A stretch of DNA of 59,979 nucleotides from an uncultured Prevotellaceae bacterium (GCA_946617675.1 CAMOKH010000084.1:1-59979); one strand, 5' to 3'. Shown: positions 23,754 through 32,741, numbered from the stretch's first letter. Numbers and translations: made by a program. Notes: generated from the sequence alone by a model not told the origin.

Positions 23754-24812
23754 TCACCCGATCAGCCTCCGCATGGTCTCGAGCTTGGCCTCGGTCTCCT
23801 GCCATTCCTGTTCGCTGGTGCTCTCCTTCAACAGTCCGCCGCCGGCGTAGAGATGGCAGCGGGCGCCGTCGATGTTCATGCAGCGCAGCGAGACGTAGAG
23901 GTGGGTCTCCGCCTGCGGATCGAGCATGCCCATGAATCCGCTGTAGTAGCGGCGGGGCGTACGCTCGTTGCCCACGATGAAGCGGAAGGCCTCGCGCTTA
24001 GGCAGTCCGCAGACGGCGGGCGTGGGATGCAGCGCCTGCAGCAGGTCGCCGATGTGGCGGCTGTCGGGCAGCGTAAAGGTGAAGTCGCTACGCAGATGGA
24101 CGAGGTTGGCGGCGCGTACGGTGCGCGGTCCCTGCTCGCTGAAGTCGGCCGTAAACTGCTCCAGACACTCGGCGATATAGGTAGCCACGATGCGCTGCTC
24201 CTCGATGTTCTTCGTGCTCCACGTCGTACACTCGCCCTCGCCGCGCAGCTGGTCGCCCTCCAGGCGCATGGTGCCGGCCAGGGCGATGGTGCGCCACTCG
24301 CGGCCGCGGCCCTCGAGCAGGATCTCGGGCGTTGCCGTCAGCCAGGTGCCGCTCTGCGGCGTATGCACCAGGGCAATGAACATGCGGGGGTAGAGCCTAC
24401 AGGCACGGAGGAAGAGCGCCTCAGGGTCGATGGCTGCGGGCGTCGGTTCGTCGGCACAGCGCGCCAGGACTATCTTGCGGAACGTGCCCTGCCGGAGCTG
24501 CGAGTGGAAGTTGGCGAAGTCGATGGCGTAGGATTCGTTGAGTGTGGAGTGTGGCGTGTGGAGTGTGGAGTGTGCTGCCGCCGTCGTCTCTGCAGAAGGT
24601 ATGGCGGTAGCAAACTCTAAACTCTCCGTTCTACATTCTACACTCTGAATAACGACGATGGGCTGGTCGGGGCGCACCTCGAAGGGAGCGACGACGAAAC
24701 CGCTGACACCGTTGAGCTGGGCGCACGACTGATACTCAGCCACCTCGCCCTCCACACGGGTGTAGCTGTCGGCATGCGGCAGACGATAAAGGGCAAAAGC
24801 GGTCATGCTCAT
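23754..24812 (-). CDS. menF: Isochorismate synthase
   Basis: 352 residues, chorismate-binding enzyme family, converting chorismate to isochorismate for menaquinone. The core has 'GTFRKIVLARCADEP', 'FIALVHTPQSGTWLTATPEI', 'TIALAGTMR' and 'HPTPAVCGLPKREAFRFIVG' followed by 'RRYYSGFMG'. A linker at about residues 55-90 is built from two separate heptamer arrays (24612-24646 and 24541-24575), giving HSTLHTPHSTLN and the preceding ECRTESLEF. Relatives also have a variable linker here, so the fold is likely unaffected. The start overlaps the menI stop (ATGA). Confidence 0.9.
   Translation of the reverse strand: MSMTAFALYRLPHADSYTRVEGEVAEYQSCAQLNGVSGFVVAPFEVRPDQPIVVIQSVECRTESLEFATAIPSAETTAAAHSTLHTPHSTLNESYAIDFANFHSQLRQGTFRKIVLARCADEPTPAAIDPEALFLRACRLYPRMFIALVHTPQSGTWLTATPEILLEGRGREWRTIALAGTMRLEGDQLRGEGECTTWSTKNIEEQRIVATYIAECLEQFTADFSEQGPRTVRAANLVHLRSDFTFTLPDSRHIGDLLQALHPTPAVCGLPKREAFRFIVGNERTPRRYYSGFMGMLDPQAETHLYVSLRCMNIDGARCHLYAGGGLLKESTSEQEWQETEAKLETMRRLIG
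24541..24575 (+). repeat. Five-heptamer array inside menF
   Basis: AGTGTGG, AGTGTGG, CGTGTGG, AGTGTGG, AGTGTGC in tandem, exactly 35 bp. Confidence 0.9.
24612..24646 (+). repeat. Second five-heptamer array inside menF
   Basis: AAACTCT, AAACTCT, CCGTTCT, ACATTCT, ACACTCT, again 35 bp, 36 nt from the first array and of a different sequence family. Confidence 0.75.
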
Positions 24813-25222
24813 TTCTTCGATTTAATGACATAGTTCGTCACGCGGACACTCGATATGAGCTCGCCCGACGTGTCGCTGATGTCGACATTCCACACATGGA
24901 GCGTCGTGCCGCGGTGCAGCAGCCGGGCGAAGGCCGTCACGGTGTCGCCCTCGGCGACGGCCTTCACGTGGCTGCCGCTCACCTCGATGCCCACACAGGC
25001 ACAGCCGGGACAGAGCGACGACGACCCGACACCGGCCACATTCTCAGCTAGGGCCAGCGACGCCCCGCCGCTGAGGAAGCCGAAGGGCTGGCGGTTGCGC
25101 TCGTCGACCTTCATGCGTGCCATGCAGGTGTCGTCCTCGGGCGTTGAAATGAATTCCATGCCAAGCGCCGTACTCAGGTTGGGTTTGGCGTTGATAATCT
25201 CGTTGATGCGATCTACGTTCAT
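24809..25222 (-). CDS. Hotdog-fold thioesterase, probably 1,4-dihydroxy-2-naphthoyl-CoA hydrolase (MenI-type)
   Basis: 137 residues from ATG 25222, chosen because the promoter lies directly upstream and family members begin there; a longer in-frame extension to 25447 would run through the promoter. PaaI-like hotdog signature: 'RQPFGFLSGGASLALAENVA' with the helix start, 'GIEVSGSHVKAVAEGDTVTA' and 'LHVWNVDISDTSGELISSVR'. Being first in the menI-menF-menD run suggests it hydrolyses DHNA-CoA, the step after MenB; substrate is inferred from context only. Confidence 0.85.
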   Translation of the reverse strand: MNVDRINEIINAKPNLSTALGMEFISTPEDDTCMARMKVDERNRQPFGFLSGGASLALAENVAGVGSSSLCPGCACVGIEVSGSHVKAVAEGDTVTAFARLLHRGTTLHVWNVDISDTSGELISSVRVTNYVIKSKK

Positions 25223-25242
25223 AGTCAGGTATAATTGCCTGA

Positions 25243-25274
25243 CAAATTTATAGCTTTTTCTCCTACCCCGCAAA
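25243..25274 (-). promoter_or_regulatory. Promoter of the menI-menF-menD(-RAYT) operon
   Basis: On the minus strand TTTG (25274-25271), exactly 20 nt, TAAATTTG (25250-25243); predicted start near 25236, about 14 nt before the menI ATG. Confidence 0.75.
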
Positions 25275-25306
25275 AGTTTCACGTTTTTTTTGCAAATATT
25301 TACCCA

Positions 25307-25341
25307 TTTGGGCGTTTTTTCCGGAGAATTTCGTACCTTTG
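25307..25341 (+). promoter_or_regulatory. Probable lysS promoter
   Basis: TACCTTTG at 25334-25341 with TTTG at 25307-25310; the 23-nt spacing is longer than usual, so only the -7 element is firm. Confidence 0.5.
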
Positions 25342-25373
25342 CACCCACATTAGCATATATATCCGGATAAGAA

Positions 25374-27116
25374 ATGAACATTTTAGAACTTAGCGAACAA
25401 GAAATCCTGCGACGCCAGTCGCTCGACCAGTTGCGCCAGATGGGCATCGACCCCTACCCCGCAGCCGAGTATACCACCAACGCATTCTCAACCGACATCC
25501 TGGCTGAATTCAGCGACGACGCCCCCGCCCGTGAGGTCGCCATCGCCGGACGCATGATGTCGCGCCGCGTCATGGGCAAGGCCTCGTTCGTCGAGCTACA
25601 GGACTCGAAGGGCCGCATTCAGGTCTACGTCACCCGCGACGACATCTGCCCCGACGAGAACAAGGACATGTATAACGTCGTCTTCAAGAAACTGCTCGAC
25701 ATCGGCGACTTCATCGGCATCCGCGGTACCGTGTTCCGCACGCAGACCGGCGAGATCAGCGTCCACGCCCGCGAGCTGACGCTGCTGTCGAAGAGCCTGA
25801 AGCCGCTGCCCATCGTGAAGTACAAGGACGGCGTGGCCTACGATAAGTTCGACGACCCCGAGCTGCGCTACCGCCAGCGCTACGTCGACCTGGTGGTCAA
25901 CGACGGCGTGAAGGACACGTTCCTGCAGCGCGCCACCGTCATACGTACAATAAGAAAGGTACTTGACGAGGCCGGATACACTGAAGTCGAGACGCCCACC
26001 CTACAATCCATCGCCGGAGGTGCATCGGCCCGTCCCTTCACCACCCACTTCAATGCCCTCGACCAGGACATGTACATGCGTATAGCCACCGAGCTCTACC
26101 TAAAGCGCCTCATCGTGGGCGGCTTCGAGGGTGTCTACGAGATAGGCAAGAACTTCCGCAACGAGGGCATGGACCGCAACCACAACCCCGAGTTTACCTG
26201 TATGGAGCTCTACGTGCAGTATAAGGACTACAACTGGATGATGTCGTTCACCGAGAAGCTGCTCGAGACGGTCTGCATCGCCGTGAACGGCACCACGGAG
26301 CGCGAGATTGACGGCCAGATCGTCAGCTTCAAGGCTCCCTACCGCCGGCTGCCCATCCTCGACGCCATCAAGGAGAAGACGGGCTTCGACTGCGACGGCA
26401 AGAGCGAAGAAGAGATTCGCGCCTTCTGTCTCTCAAAGGGCATGGAGGTCGACGAGACCATGGGCAAGGGCAAGCTCATCGACGAGCTCTTCGGCGAGTT
26501 CTGCGAGGGCACGTTCATACAGCCTACGTTCATCACCGACTACCCCGTCGAGATGTCGCCGCTGACGAAGATGCACCGCTCGAAGCCCGGTCTGACCGAG
26601 CGCTTCGAACTGATGGTGAACGGCAAGGAGCTGGCCAACGCCTACAGCGAGCTGAACGACCCGATAGACCAGGAGGAGCGCTTCAAGGAGCAGATGCGAC
26701 TGGCCGACAAGGGCGACGACGAGGCGATGATCATCGACCAGGACTTCCTGCGCGCCCTGCAGTACGGCATGCCGCCCACATCGGGCATCGGCATCGGCAT
26801 CGACCGTCTGGTGATGCTCATGACGGGCAAGACGTTCATCCAGGAGGTGCTCTTCTTCCCCCAGATGAAGCCCGAGAAGCGTGCGCCGCAGTCCTCGATC
26901 CAGGAGTGGGCCCAGATCGGCGTCAGCGAAGACTGGGTCTACGTGCTGCGCAAGGCTGGCTTCAACCTCATCCAGAACATTGCCGGCGAGAAGGCCCAGG
27001 GACTGCAGCAGAAGCTTGGCGACATCGTCAAGAAGTTCAAGCTCAGCCTCCAGAAGCCTACAGTCGATGAGGTCGCCGCTTGGATAGACAAAGTAACCGA
27101 ACTGGAGACAAAATAA
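25374..27116 (+). CDS. lysS: Lysyl-tRNA synthetase, class II
   Basis: 580 residues. N-terminal OB-fold ('VAIAGRMMSRRVMGKASFVE', 'GRIQVYVTRDDI'), then the class II core with motif 1 around 'EVETPTLQSIAGGASARPF', motif 2 'EIGKNFRNEGMDRNHNPEFT' and motif 3 'GIGIGIDRLVML'. The C-terminal extension after 'LFFPQMKPEK' of about 75 residues is the usual Bacteroidota form. lysS is followed by gpsA as in other Bacteroidales, but the gap is filled by a 360-bp repeat block beginning at the lysS stop. Confidence 0.95.
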   Translation: MNILELSEQEILRRQSLDQLRQMGIDPYPAAEYTTNAFSTDILAEFSDDAPAREVAIAGRMMSRRVMGKASFVELQDSKGRIQVYVTRDDICPDENKDMYNVVFKKLLDIGDFIGIRGTVFRTQTGEISVHARELTLLSKSLKPLPIVKYKDGVAYDKFDDPELRYRQRYVDLVVNDGVKDTFLQRATVIRTIRKVLDEAGYTEVETPTLQSIAGGASARPFTTHFNALDQDMYMRIATELYLKRLIVGGFEGVYEIGKNFRNEGMDRNHNPEFTCMELYVQYKDYNWMMSFTEKLLETVCIAVNGTTEREIDGQIVSFKAPYRRLPILDAIKEKTGFDCDGKSEEEIRAFCLSKGMEVDETMGKGKLIDELFGEFCEGTFIQPTFITDYPVEMSPLTKMHRSKPGLTERFELMVNGKELANAYSELNDPIDQEERFKEQMRLADKGDDEAMIIDQDFLRALQYGMPPTSGIGIGIDRLVMLMTGKTFIQEVLFFPQMKPEKRAPQSSIQEWAQIGVSEDWVYVLRKAGFNLIQNIAGEKAQGLQQKLGDIVKKFKLSLQKPTVDEVAAWIDKVTELETK

Positions 27117-27480
27117 CAAGAGACATAATAACATAAGGACAGTATTTTGACATAATAACATAAGAACATATTTTTTAGACATAATAACATAAGGACATAT
27201 TTTTTGGCCATGACGACTATAAGAGGCATAATGACATACGAGCATACAGACAAAAGACTAAATAGCATATCAACAAACACCATTTGTTCGTATGTTATTA
27301 CGCCCAAATTATGTTCATATGTTAATATGTCAAAAAACTGTTCATATGTTACTATGTCCAAAATATGTTCATATGTTACTATGTCCAAAATATGTTCATA
27401 TGTTACTATGTCCAAAATATGTTCATATGTTACTATGTCTAAATACTGTTCGTATGTCAGCTTACCCATAATTAGTTAAT
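27117..27480. repeat. Gene-free inverted-arm repeat block between lysS and gpsA, matching the GxxExxY-flanking arms
   Basis: Left arm 27121-27250: units of GACATAATAACATAAGGAC type and a last variant GGCATAATGACATACGAG. A centre of about 45 nt follows. Right arm 27285-27480: GTTCGTATGTTATTACGCCC, then GTTCATATGTTAATATGTC and units of exactly 27 bp starting at 27367, 27394 and 27421. The order of variants in each arm mirrors that around the GxxExxY gene, where the gene replaces the centre. A 27-bp unit is nine codons, leaving frames open on both strands (for example 27204-27479, a nine-residue SYVTMSKIC repeat), which I regard as non-coding. Confidence 0.85.
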
Positions 27481-28476
27481 ATGTACAACTGCGGTAAGAT
27501 AGCCATCATCGGCGGAGGCTCGTGGGCCACGGCCATTGCCAAAATTGTGGTGCAGCACACGCACCACATCGGCTGGTATATGCGCCGCGACGACCAGATA
27601 CAAGACTTCCGCCGCATGGGCCACAACCCCAGCTATCTTACCAGCGTACACTTCGACACGTCGGAAATACAGTTCGAGAGCGACATCAACCGCATCGCAC
27701 AGCAGTACGACACGCTGGTGTTCGTCACACCCTCGCCCTACCTGAAAAACCACCTCAAGAAGCTCAAGACGCGCATCAAGGACAAGTTCATCGTCACCGC
27801 CATCAAGGGCATCGTGCCCGACGAGAACCTCATCTGCTCGGAGTACTTCCACCAAGTGTTCGACGTGCCCCACGAGAACCTAGCCTGCCTCGGCGGCCCC
27901 AGCCATGCCGAGGAGGTGGCCCTCGAGCGGCTCTCCTACCTCACCGTGGGCTGCGCCGACGTCGAGAAGGCGCGCGCCTTCGCCGCCGTGCTTACCAGCG
28001 AGTTTATCAAGACCAAGACCTCTGACGACGTCATCGGCATCGAGTACTCATCGGTGCTGAAGAACGTCTACGCCATCGCCGCCGGCATCTGCTCAGGACT
28101 GAAGTACGGCGACAACTTCCAAGCCGTGCTCATGTCGAACGCCGTGCAGGAGATGACACGATTCCTGACCGCCGTCCACCCCATAGAGCGAAACCCCTAC
28201 GACTCGGTCTACCTGGGCGACCTGCTCGTCACGGGCTACTCGAACTTCTCGCGCAACCGCACCTTCGGCACGATGATTGGCAAGGGCTACTCGGTGAAGT
28301 CGGCACAGATTGAGATGGAGATGATAGCCGAGGGCTTCTTCGGCACAAAGTGCATGAAGGAGATCAACCGCCACTGGCACGTCAACATGCCCATCCTCGA
28401 CGCCGTCTATAATATATTGTACGAGCGTATCTCGCCGCAGATTGAGATCAAACTGCTGACTGACTCCTTCAGGTGA
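27481..28476 (+). CDS. gpsA: NAD(P)H-dependent glycerol-3-phosphate dehydrogenase
   Basis: 331 residues. It makes sn-glycerol-3-phosphate from DHAP for phospholipids. Rossmann motif 'IAIIGGGSWATAIAKIV' at the N-terminus, 'KGIVPDENLICSEYF', 'LGGPSHAEEVALERLSYL' and 'EYSSVLKNVYAIAAGICSGL' (catalytic Lys) and 'GDLLVTGYSNFSRNRTFG' are the family blocks. The start ATG follows GTTAAT, so that the last repeat unit of the preceding block (GTTAATATGT) seems to supply the start codon. Confidence 0.93.
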   Translation: MYNCGKIAIIGGGSWATAIAKIVVQHTHHIGWYMRRDDQIQDFRRMGHNPSYLTSVHFDTSEIQFESDINRIAQQYDTLVFVTPSPYLKNHLKKLKTRIKDKFIVTAIKGIVPDENLICSEYFHQVFDVPHENLACLGGPSHAEEVALERLSYLTVGCADVEKARAFAAVLTSEFIKTKTSDDVIGIEYSSVLKNVYAIAAGICSGLKYGDNFQAVLMSNAVQEMTRFLTAVHPIERNPYDSVYLGDLLVTGYSNFSRNRTFGTMIGKGYSVKSAQIEMEMIAEGFFGTKCMKEINRHWHVNMPILDAVYNILYERISPQIEIKLLTDSFR

Positions 28477-28501
28477 TTCAGAAAGAAAGCGGCCGGAAGG
28501 C

Positions 28502-28532
28502 TTGGTTGTTCTGCAAAAAAGAATTATCTTTG
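28502..28532 (+). promoter_or_regulatory. Promoter for the carboxypeptidase-regulatory-like gene
   Basis: TTG at 28502-28504, 20 nt, TATCTTTG at 28525-28532; leader of about 80 nt. Confidence 0.65.
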
Positions 28533-28619
28533 CACTCACAAGAACAAAAGCAGTGTAGGCACTTTTAAACTTTTTTACCTGCGCGCACGCACGTTCTTTA
28601 ATATTTAAGAAGAGAGGAT

Positions 28620-29867
28620 ATGAGCAATATGAAAGTGGAAGTATTGAGGTTTCTCGGCATCGTCGGCATCGCCATTCTTACGCTGACGCCCCGTTCGGCA
28701 AGCGCCCAGGAGGTGGCGGCAGACGCCCAGGAAGTGGCGACAGACGTGGTAGAGGCCTTGGTGGTCGACGCCGAGACGGGCGAAGAGCTGCCGTTCGCCA
28801 GCGTCACGGTGGTCGGCGGCCGGAAGGTGTCGACCATCACCAACGCCGAAGGTCAGTTCCGCATCAGGGTTGAGAAGGGCGAGCGGCTGCAGTTCACGTA
28901 TGCCGGCTACAAGGCGCTGACGCTGACGCCGAAGGCCGTTGGCCACAGGGTGGAGCTCGCTCCCGCCACGCTGATGGTGCGCGGCGTGGAGGTCAGGGCA
29001 CTGCCGCTGAAGGAGATCAGGAAGGAGACGGTGCGCCAGCAGCGTAAGCACCGGCGCAAGACGGCCGACTTCTTCTACCGCCAGACGGCCTTCGTCGACT
29101 CGGCCTGCTATGAGTATGTCGAGGCGTTCCTGACGGGCAGGTCGGCGGTGGCCGTCAGCGACCTGAAGCTGAGCAACGGGCGCTATGCCGCCATCATGCC
29201 CGACACGACGGTGGGCCAGGTGCTGCAGTTCTACAAGAACTTCTTTACATTCTCGCAGATAGAGCTGGCGACGAACAAGCCAAAGCTCGACCCATCGGCC
29301 GACATCATGCCGCTCTACGAGAGGGCGACGAAGCTCTACGACATCGACTACGACATACTGAGCGACTCGGCCAGCTGCATCTACGTCATCCGCTTCCAGC
29401 CGAAGGCTCACATCAAGAACAACACCATTCTCGACTGCACGCTCTACGTCGACTCAGTGAACAACCACATCCTGCGCTGCGACGGCAGCGGCCGCAACTT
29501 CCGCATCCTGCAGAAATACCCGAAGTCGCTGATGCGCAAGGACGAGGTGCTGCCGGTGACGTTCAACTTCAGCATCAACATGACCGAGGAGAACGGCTTC
29601 ACCGAGGTGCAGTCGGTCTACGTAGACACCTACCACCACCAGGACAGCATGCTGGTGAGGACGAAGTCGACGCTCTTCAACGTCGGCCTGCACGATGGTC
29701 GCAAGAAGGGCAAGGAACTGAAGTTTGAAGACGATCTGCACATGCGCATTGAGAAGACGGAATACGACCGCGACTTCTGGCAGCAGAACGAGATTGTACG
29801 GCGCACGCGCGTCGAAGAGGCTGTGAAGGAGCTCTTCGAGCGTCGCGACCTATTTGGCGTATTCTGA
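28620..29867 (+). CDS. Secreted protein with carboxypeptidase-regulatory-like domain
   Basis: 415 residues. Signal peptide (start at Met4 also possible) ends at 'PRSASAQ'. A short direct repeat of the type AQEVAADAQEVATDVVEA follows. Residues about 43-110 form a carboxypeptidase-regulatory-like beta domain ('ALVVDAETGEELPFASVTVV', 'TNAEGQFRIRVEKGERLQFT', 'YAGYKALT'), common in Bacteroidota envelope proteins. The rest has 'DFFYRQTAFVDSACYEYVEA' and 'LDCTLYVDSVNNHILRCDG', the pattern of uncharacterised family members linked to outer-membrane receptors. Its 3' end overlaps that of the next, convergent gene by 18 nt. Confidence 0.8.
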   Translation: MSNMKVEVLRFLGIVGIAILTLTPRSASAQEVAADAQEVATDVVEALVVDAETGEELPFASVTVVGGRKVSTITNAEGQFRIRVEKGERLQFTYAGYKALTLTPKAVGHRVELAPATLMVRGVEVRALPLKEIRKETVRQQRKHRRKTADFFYRQTAFVDSACYEYVEAFLTGRSAVAVSDLKLSNGRYAAIMPDTTVGQVLQFYKNFFTFSQIELATNKPKLDPSADIMPLYERATKLYDIDYDILSDSASCIYVIRFQPKAHIKNNTILDCTLYVDSVNNHILRCDGSGRNFRILQKYPKSLMRKDEVLPVTFNFSINMTEENGFTEVQSVYVDTYHHQDSMLVRTKSTLFNVGLHDGRKKGKELKFEDDLHMRIEKTEYDRDFWQQNEIVRRTRVEEAVKELFERRDLFGVF

Positions 29868-32741
29868 CAGATACAGCAGTCTGCCTTCCTCATCGATTCC
29901 GGCCGCACTGACGCAGATGCGGCTCTGCTTGCCGTTGTTGTAGAGGTGGAGTCGCAGCCGTCCGTCGTCGTCGGGCGTGGCGGCGGGGTTCCAGTAGAGG
30001 GTGCGGCGGTAGTCATAGCTGTCGGGGCGTGGCGGGCGCCGGCTGTAGTCGGGCTTGAGGTAGAACTCGTCGGGCTCGATGATGCCGGGCACGATGATGC
30101 GGCGGTCGCGCCAGACAGGGCGCTCGCCCTCCGACGGCAACAGGTCGAACTGCAGGGTGATGTCGGCGGCGTCGTTCTGCATGACGACGGGCTGGTCTTC
30201 GTTGCGCAGGTCGAAGTCGGTGTAGAACCTGACGATGTCCTGACGGGCCAGCTTCATCCATCCGGCCACCTTGTAGCTGCTGATAAAGGGCCCTTGCGTC
30301 GGAAACCTGAGCGCGTAGTTGCGAAAGAAGATGTAGGGCGTGGAGAACTCCTCCTTGAAGCGTGCCCGCACGTTGAAGTAGCGGTCCTTGTTGTAGGTGC
30401 CGAAGAGGGCGGTGCTGACGGCCTCGGGGAATCGCATCATGTCGAACTGTCCGTAGCAGAGTCCCAGGTCGGTGCAGAGGTTGTAGAGCTCGTAGGTGTC
30501 GTAGACGCACACCGGCTTTGTGTAGTCGATGGCACGGCGCCCGCGGCGACGGCGCTTCTTGACGGTGACCTCGCTGATGACGCGGTCCATCCGCGAGATG
30601 GAGTCGAGGGCCTTCACCTGGTCGGCAGCGATGGTCTGCAGCCCGCCGTCGTCGTCGTTGGGCAGGTGGCACTGGTAGTAGGAGTACTTCTTGGCGAAGA
30701 CGGGGAAGAAGAGGTCGCGCTTGACGAAGTAGTCGGCGATTTCCTCCTCGCTGAGGAATCCGCTATTGAGCCGCTTCCGCAGCTTCTTGTCGTCGAGGCC
30801 GCTCTTGTAGGCCCTGAGAAACAGCGCTCCCGCATTCTTGTAGTCGGGCAGGTCGAAGCGGAAGTGTCCGCCGTTGGTGGTCTCGGCCTTGAACGTGGTC
30901 ACCGTCGACCCCGGCAACTGCAGGCCGTTGTCGTCGAGCTCTACCAGCTCGCACTCCACGGTGACCTCATGCTTCAGCTGACCGCGCCCCTCGGCCACCT
31001 TGCGCTCCTCGTTGACCGTCGAGCTTGAAACGTTCTGCAGCTCTGTAGGATTCCTGACGAAGATGGCCTCGCCCATGGTCTCGAGCTCCATCGTGCCGTC
31101 AATCGACATTTCCTTCTTCTCTTCGGTCTTAATGCCCGAGATACGCTCCTTGAGTTCCTTGTAGATGGGGTCATCGGGGTCGACATGCTGGGCCTTGGTC
31201 TCGCTGTAACCGAAGACGCCCTGCGACCAGTACTGCACCTCGTCGACCTCCCAGTCGGCGGGAATGGTGCTGTAGACGTTGCCCTCGACGCTGAGCTGCT
31301 GCTCGGGACCATAGCGCAGCGGCTTGCCGTCGGTCATCTCGCCGTAGTCGTAGCGTCGCCAGCCCTGCACCATCAGCAGCAGGTCGAGGTGGCGGCGGTG
31401 CTGCTGGTCGTCGGCCTCGAAGTAATAGTCGGGGTGTGGAATGAAGCCCTTCAGCTCGCTCGACAGCAACAGCTCGGTCATGATGTTGCCCGTGTCGTAG
31501 GTGGGGTCGTCGGTGCCGGCATCGCGGACGCTGACCGACACCTGGTCGGTACCCTCGGGCACGCGCAGCTCCAGGTCGATGGCCTCGTAGGGCTGGTAGT
31601 CGGTCTTCGCCGTGGTCAGGCTGATGGGCTCGGCGGCGTCGTGGTGGTCGACAAAGAAGAGGCGGTCGGCCATCGGGCGTCCGTCGCCGTCGACGATGAT
31701 GAGGTCGCTGACGCCCGAGGGCAGCTCGGCGGTGTCGATGCTGACGGTGGCGCGGCCGCCCGCGTCGGGTCTGAAGCGCCTGAACACCTTTAACATACCG
31801 CGCGAGAGAACCACTGCCGCGCAGTCGGCATCGGCGGGCTGGCCGCGCACTACGACGTCGGCGCTGACGGTGCCGTCGTCGGCACTGACGGCCAGGGCGC
31901 AGCCCGTCTTCGCGGGCTTGGGCAGGTCGAAGGTGTAGTCCTTGCCGCCGTAGTGGAACAGGGCCTCCAGGCGGCCGTCCGTGGGCACGTCGACGGTGAA
32001 GGCGCCGCGCCCCTCGTGCTCGGTCTTAATGGCCGTAGCACCCACCCTGCCGCTGACGTCGACCTGCTCGCCCAGCTCGTTGACGGCCTCGAAGGCCACG
32101 GTGGCCTTGGTGCCGGCTATGAGGTGGCCGCCCTCGGGGTAGAAGCTGACCTTGAGCTCAGCCTTCGGCTCCTTGCCGAGGCGCGTCTTGGGCCGCTCGA
32201 CGATGTACTTCGTGGTGTAGTCGCCCGGTTTCTCGGGCGTCTCGTAGACGGGCACCACCCGGCTGTAGACGGTGCCGTACTGGCGGTAGAAGTCATCGGC
32301 CATCTGATTGTTGTAGAAGAGCTGGCGAGATTGGTAGTTCGACGGGTGCTCGGTGACGCAGAAGTTCATCATCCATCGGGTGTAGGCCCTCAGCTCGTAG
32401 AAGCCCGAGTAGAGCGAGTCGGCGAGGTAGAACGAGCCCTCGCCGTCGCCGACATCAGAAATCTTGATGGTCTGCCGCTCGACGAGCAGTCCGTCGGGCG
32501 ACACCAGCTCGACGTAGAGCAGCCGGCTCAGGTCGGTGTAGCTGTTGTCGTCGGCACGCACGACGTAGGCCTTGTACCAGATTTCCTCGCCCCGGTAGTA
32601 GCAGTTATTGTCTAAGTGCAGGTAGATTTTCTCCTGGATGGGGGCGTCGCCCAACAGGGTCTTGATGCTGTCGAGGGCATCCTTGGCCAAGGCTGAGGCC
32701 GAGCCAAGTATCACAATGAGGGTTAGTAACGTCGCTTTCAT
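29850..32741 (-). CDS. Large periplasmic protein with MG2-like beta domains
   Basis: 963 residues with a signal peptide (MKATLLTLIVILGSASALAK). The N-terminal 'EKIYLHLDNNCYYRGEEIWY' then 'KAYVV' and 'LLYVELVSPDGLLVERQ' match the macroglobulin-like (MG2) start of a large Bacteroidota periplasmic family, followed by further beta domains ('YPEGGHLIAGTKATVAFEAV', 'TKTDYQPYEAIDLELRVPEG'-like) and a C-terminal region near 'TQGPFISSYKVAGWM'. The thioester of true alpha-2-macroglobulins is not seen. Function is unknown; a role in envelope assembly or transport with receptors has been suspected. It has a TATCTTTG element at 32774-32767 on its strand. Confidence 0.75.
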   Translation of the reverse strand: MKATLLTLIVILGSASALAKDALDSIKTLLGDAPIQEKIYLHLDNNCYYRGEEIWYKAYVVRADDNSYTDLSRLLYVELVSPDGLLVERQTIKISDVGDGEGSFYLADSLYSGFYELRAYTRWMMNFCVTEHPSNYQSRQLFYNNQMADDFYRQYGTVYSRVVPVYETPEKPGDYTTKYIVERPKTRLGKEPKAELKVSFYPEGGHLIAGTKATVAFEAVNELGEQVDVSGRVGATAIKTEHEGRGAFTVDVPTDGRLEALFHYGGKDYTFDLPKPAKTGCALAVSADDGTVSADVVVRGQPADADCAAVVLSRGMLKVFRRFRPDAGGRATVSIDTAELPSGVSDLIIVDGDGRPMADRLFFVDHHDAAEPISLTTAKTDYQPYEAIDLELRVPEGTDQVSVSVRDAGTDDPTYDTGNIMTELLLSSELKGFIPHPDYYFEADDQQHRRHLDLLLMVQGWRRYDYGEMTDGKPLRYGPEQQLSVEGNVYSTIPADWEVDEVQYWSQGVFGYSETKAQHVDPDDPIYKELKERISGIKTEEKKEMSIDGTMELETMGEAIFVRNPTELQNVSSSTVNEERKVAEGRGQLKHEVTVECELVELDDNGLQLPGSTVTTFKAETTNGGHFRFDLPDYKNAGALFLRAYKSGLDDKKLRKRLNSGFLSEEEIADYFVKRDLFFPVFAKKYSYYQCHLPNDDDGGLQTIAADQVKALDSISRMDRVISEVTVKKRRRRGRRAIDYTKPVCVYDTYELYNLCTDLGLCYGQFDMMRFPEAVSTALFGTYNKDRYFNVRARFKEEFSTPYIFFRNYALRFPTQGPFISSYKVAGWMKLARQDIVRFYTDFDLRNEDQPVVMQNDAADITLQFDLLPSEGERPVWRDRRIIVPGIIEPDEFYLKPDYSRRPPRPDSYDYRRTLYWNPAATPDDDGRLRLHLYNNGKQSRICVSAAGIDEEGRLLYLSEYAK

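Noticed and set aside
25223..25447. N-terminal extension of the thioesterase frame to 25447
   Set aside because: It would run through the promoter at 25243-25274 and across the lysS start, and adds residues foreign to the family.
27360..27450. Regular 27-bp direct repeats, at first sight like a CRISPR array
   Set aside because: The units are contiguous with no unique spacers, and no cas gene is present; it is a tandem repeat.
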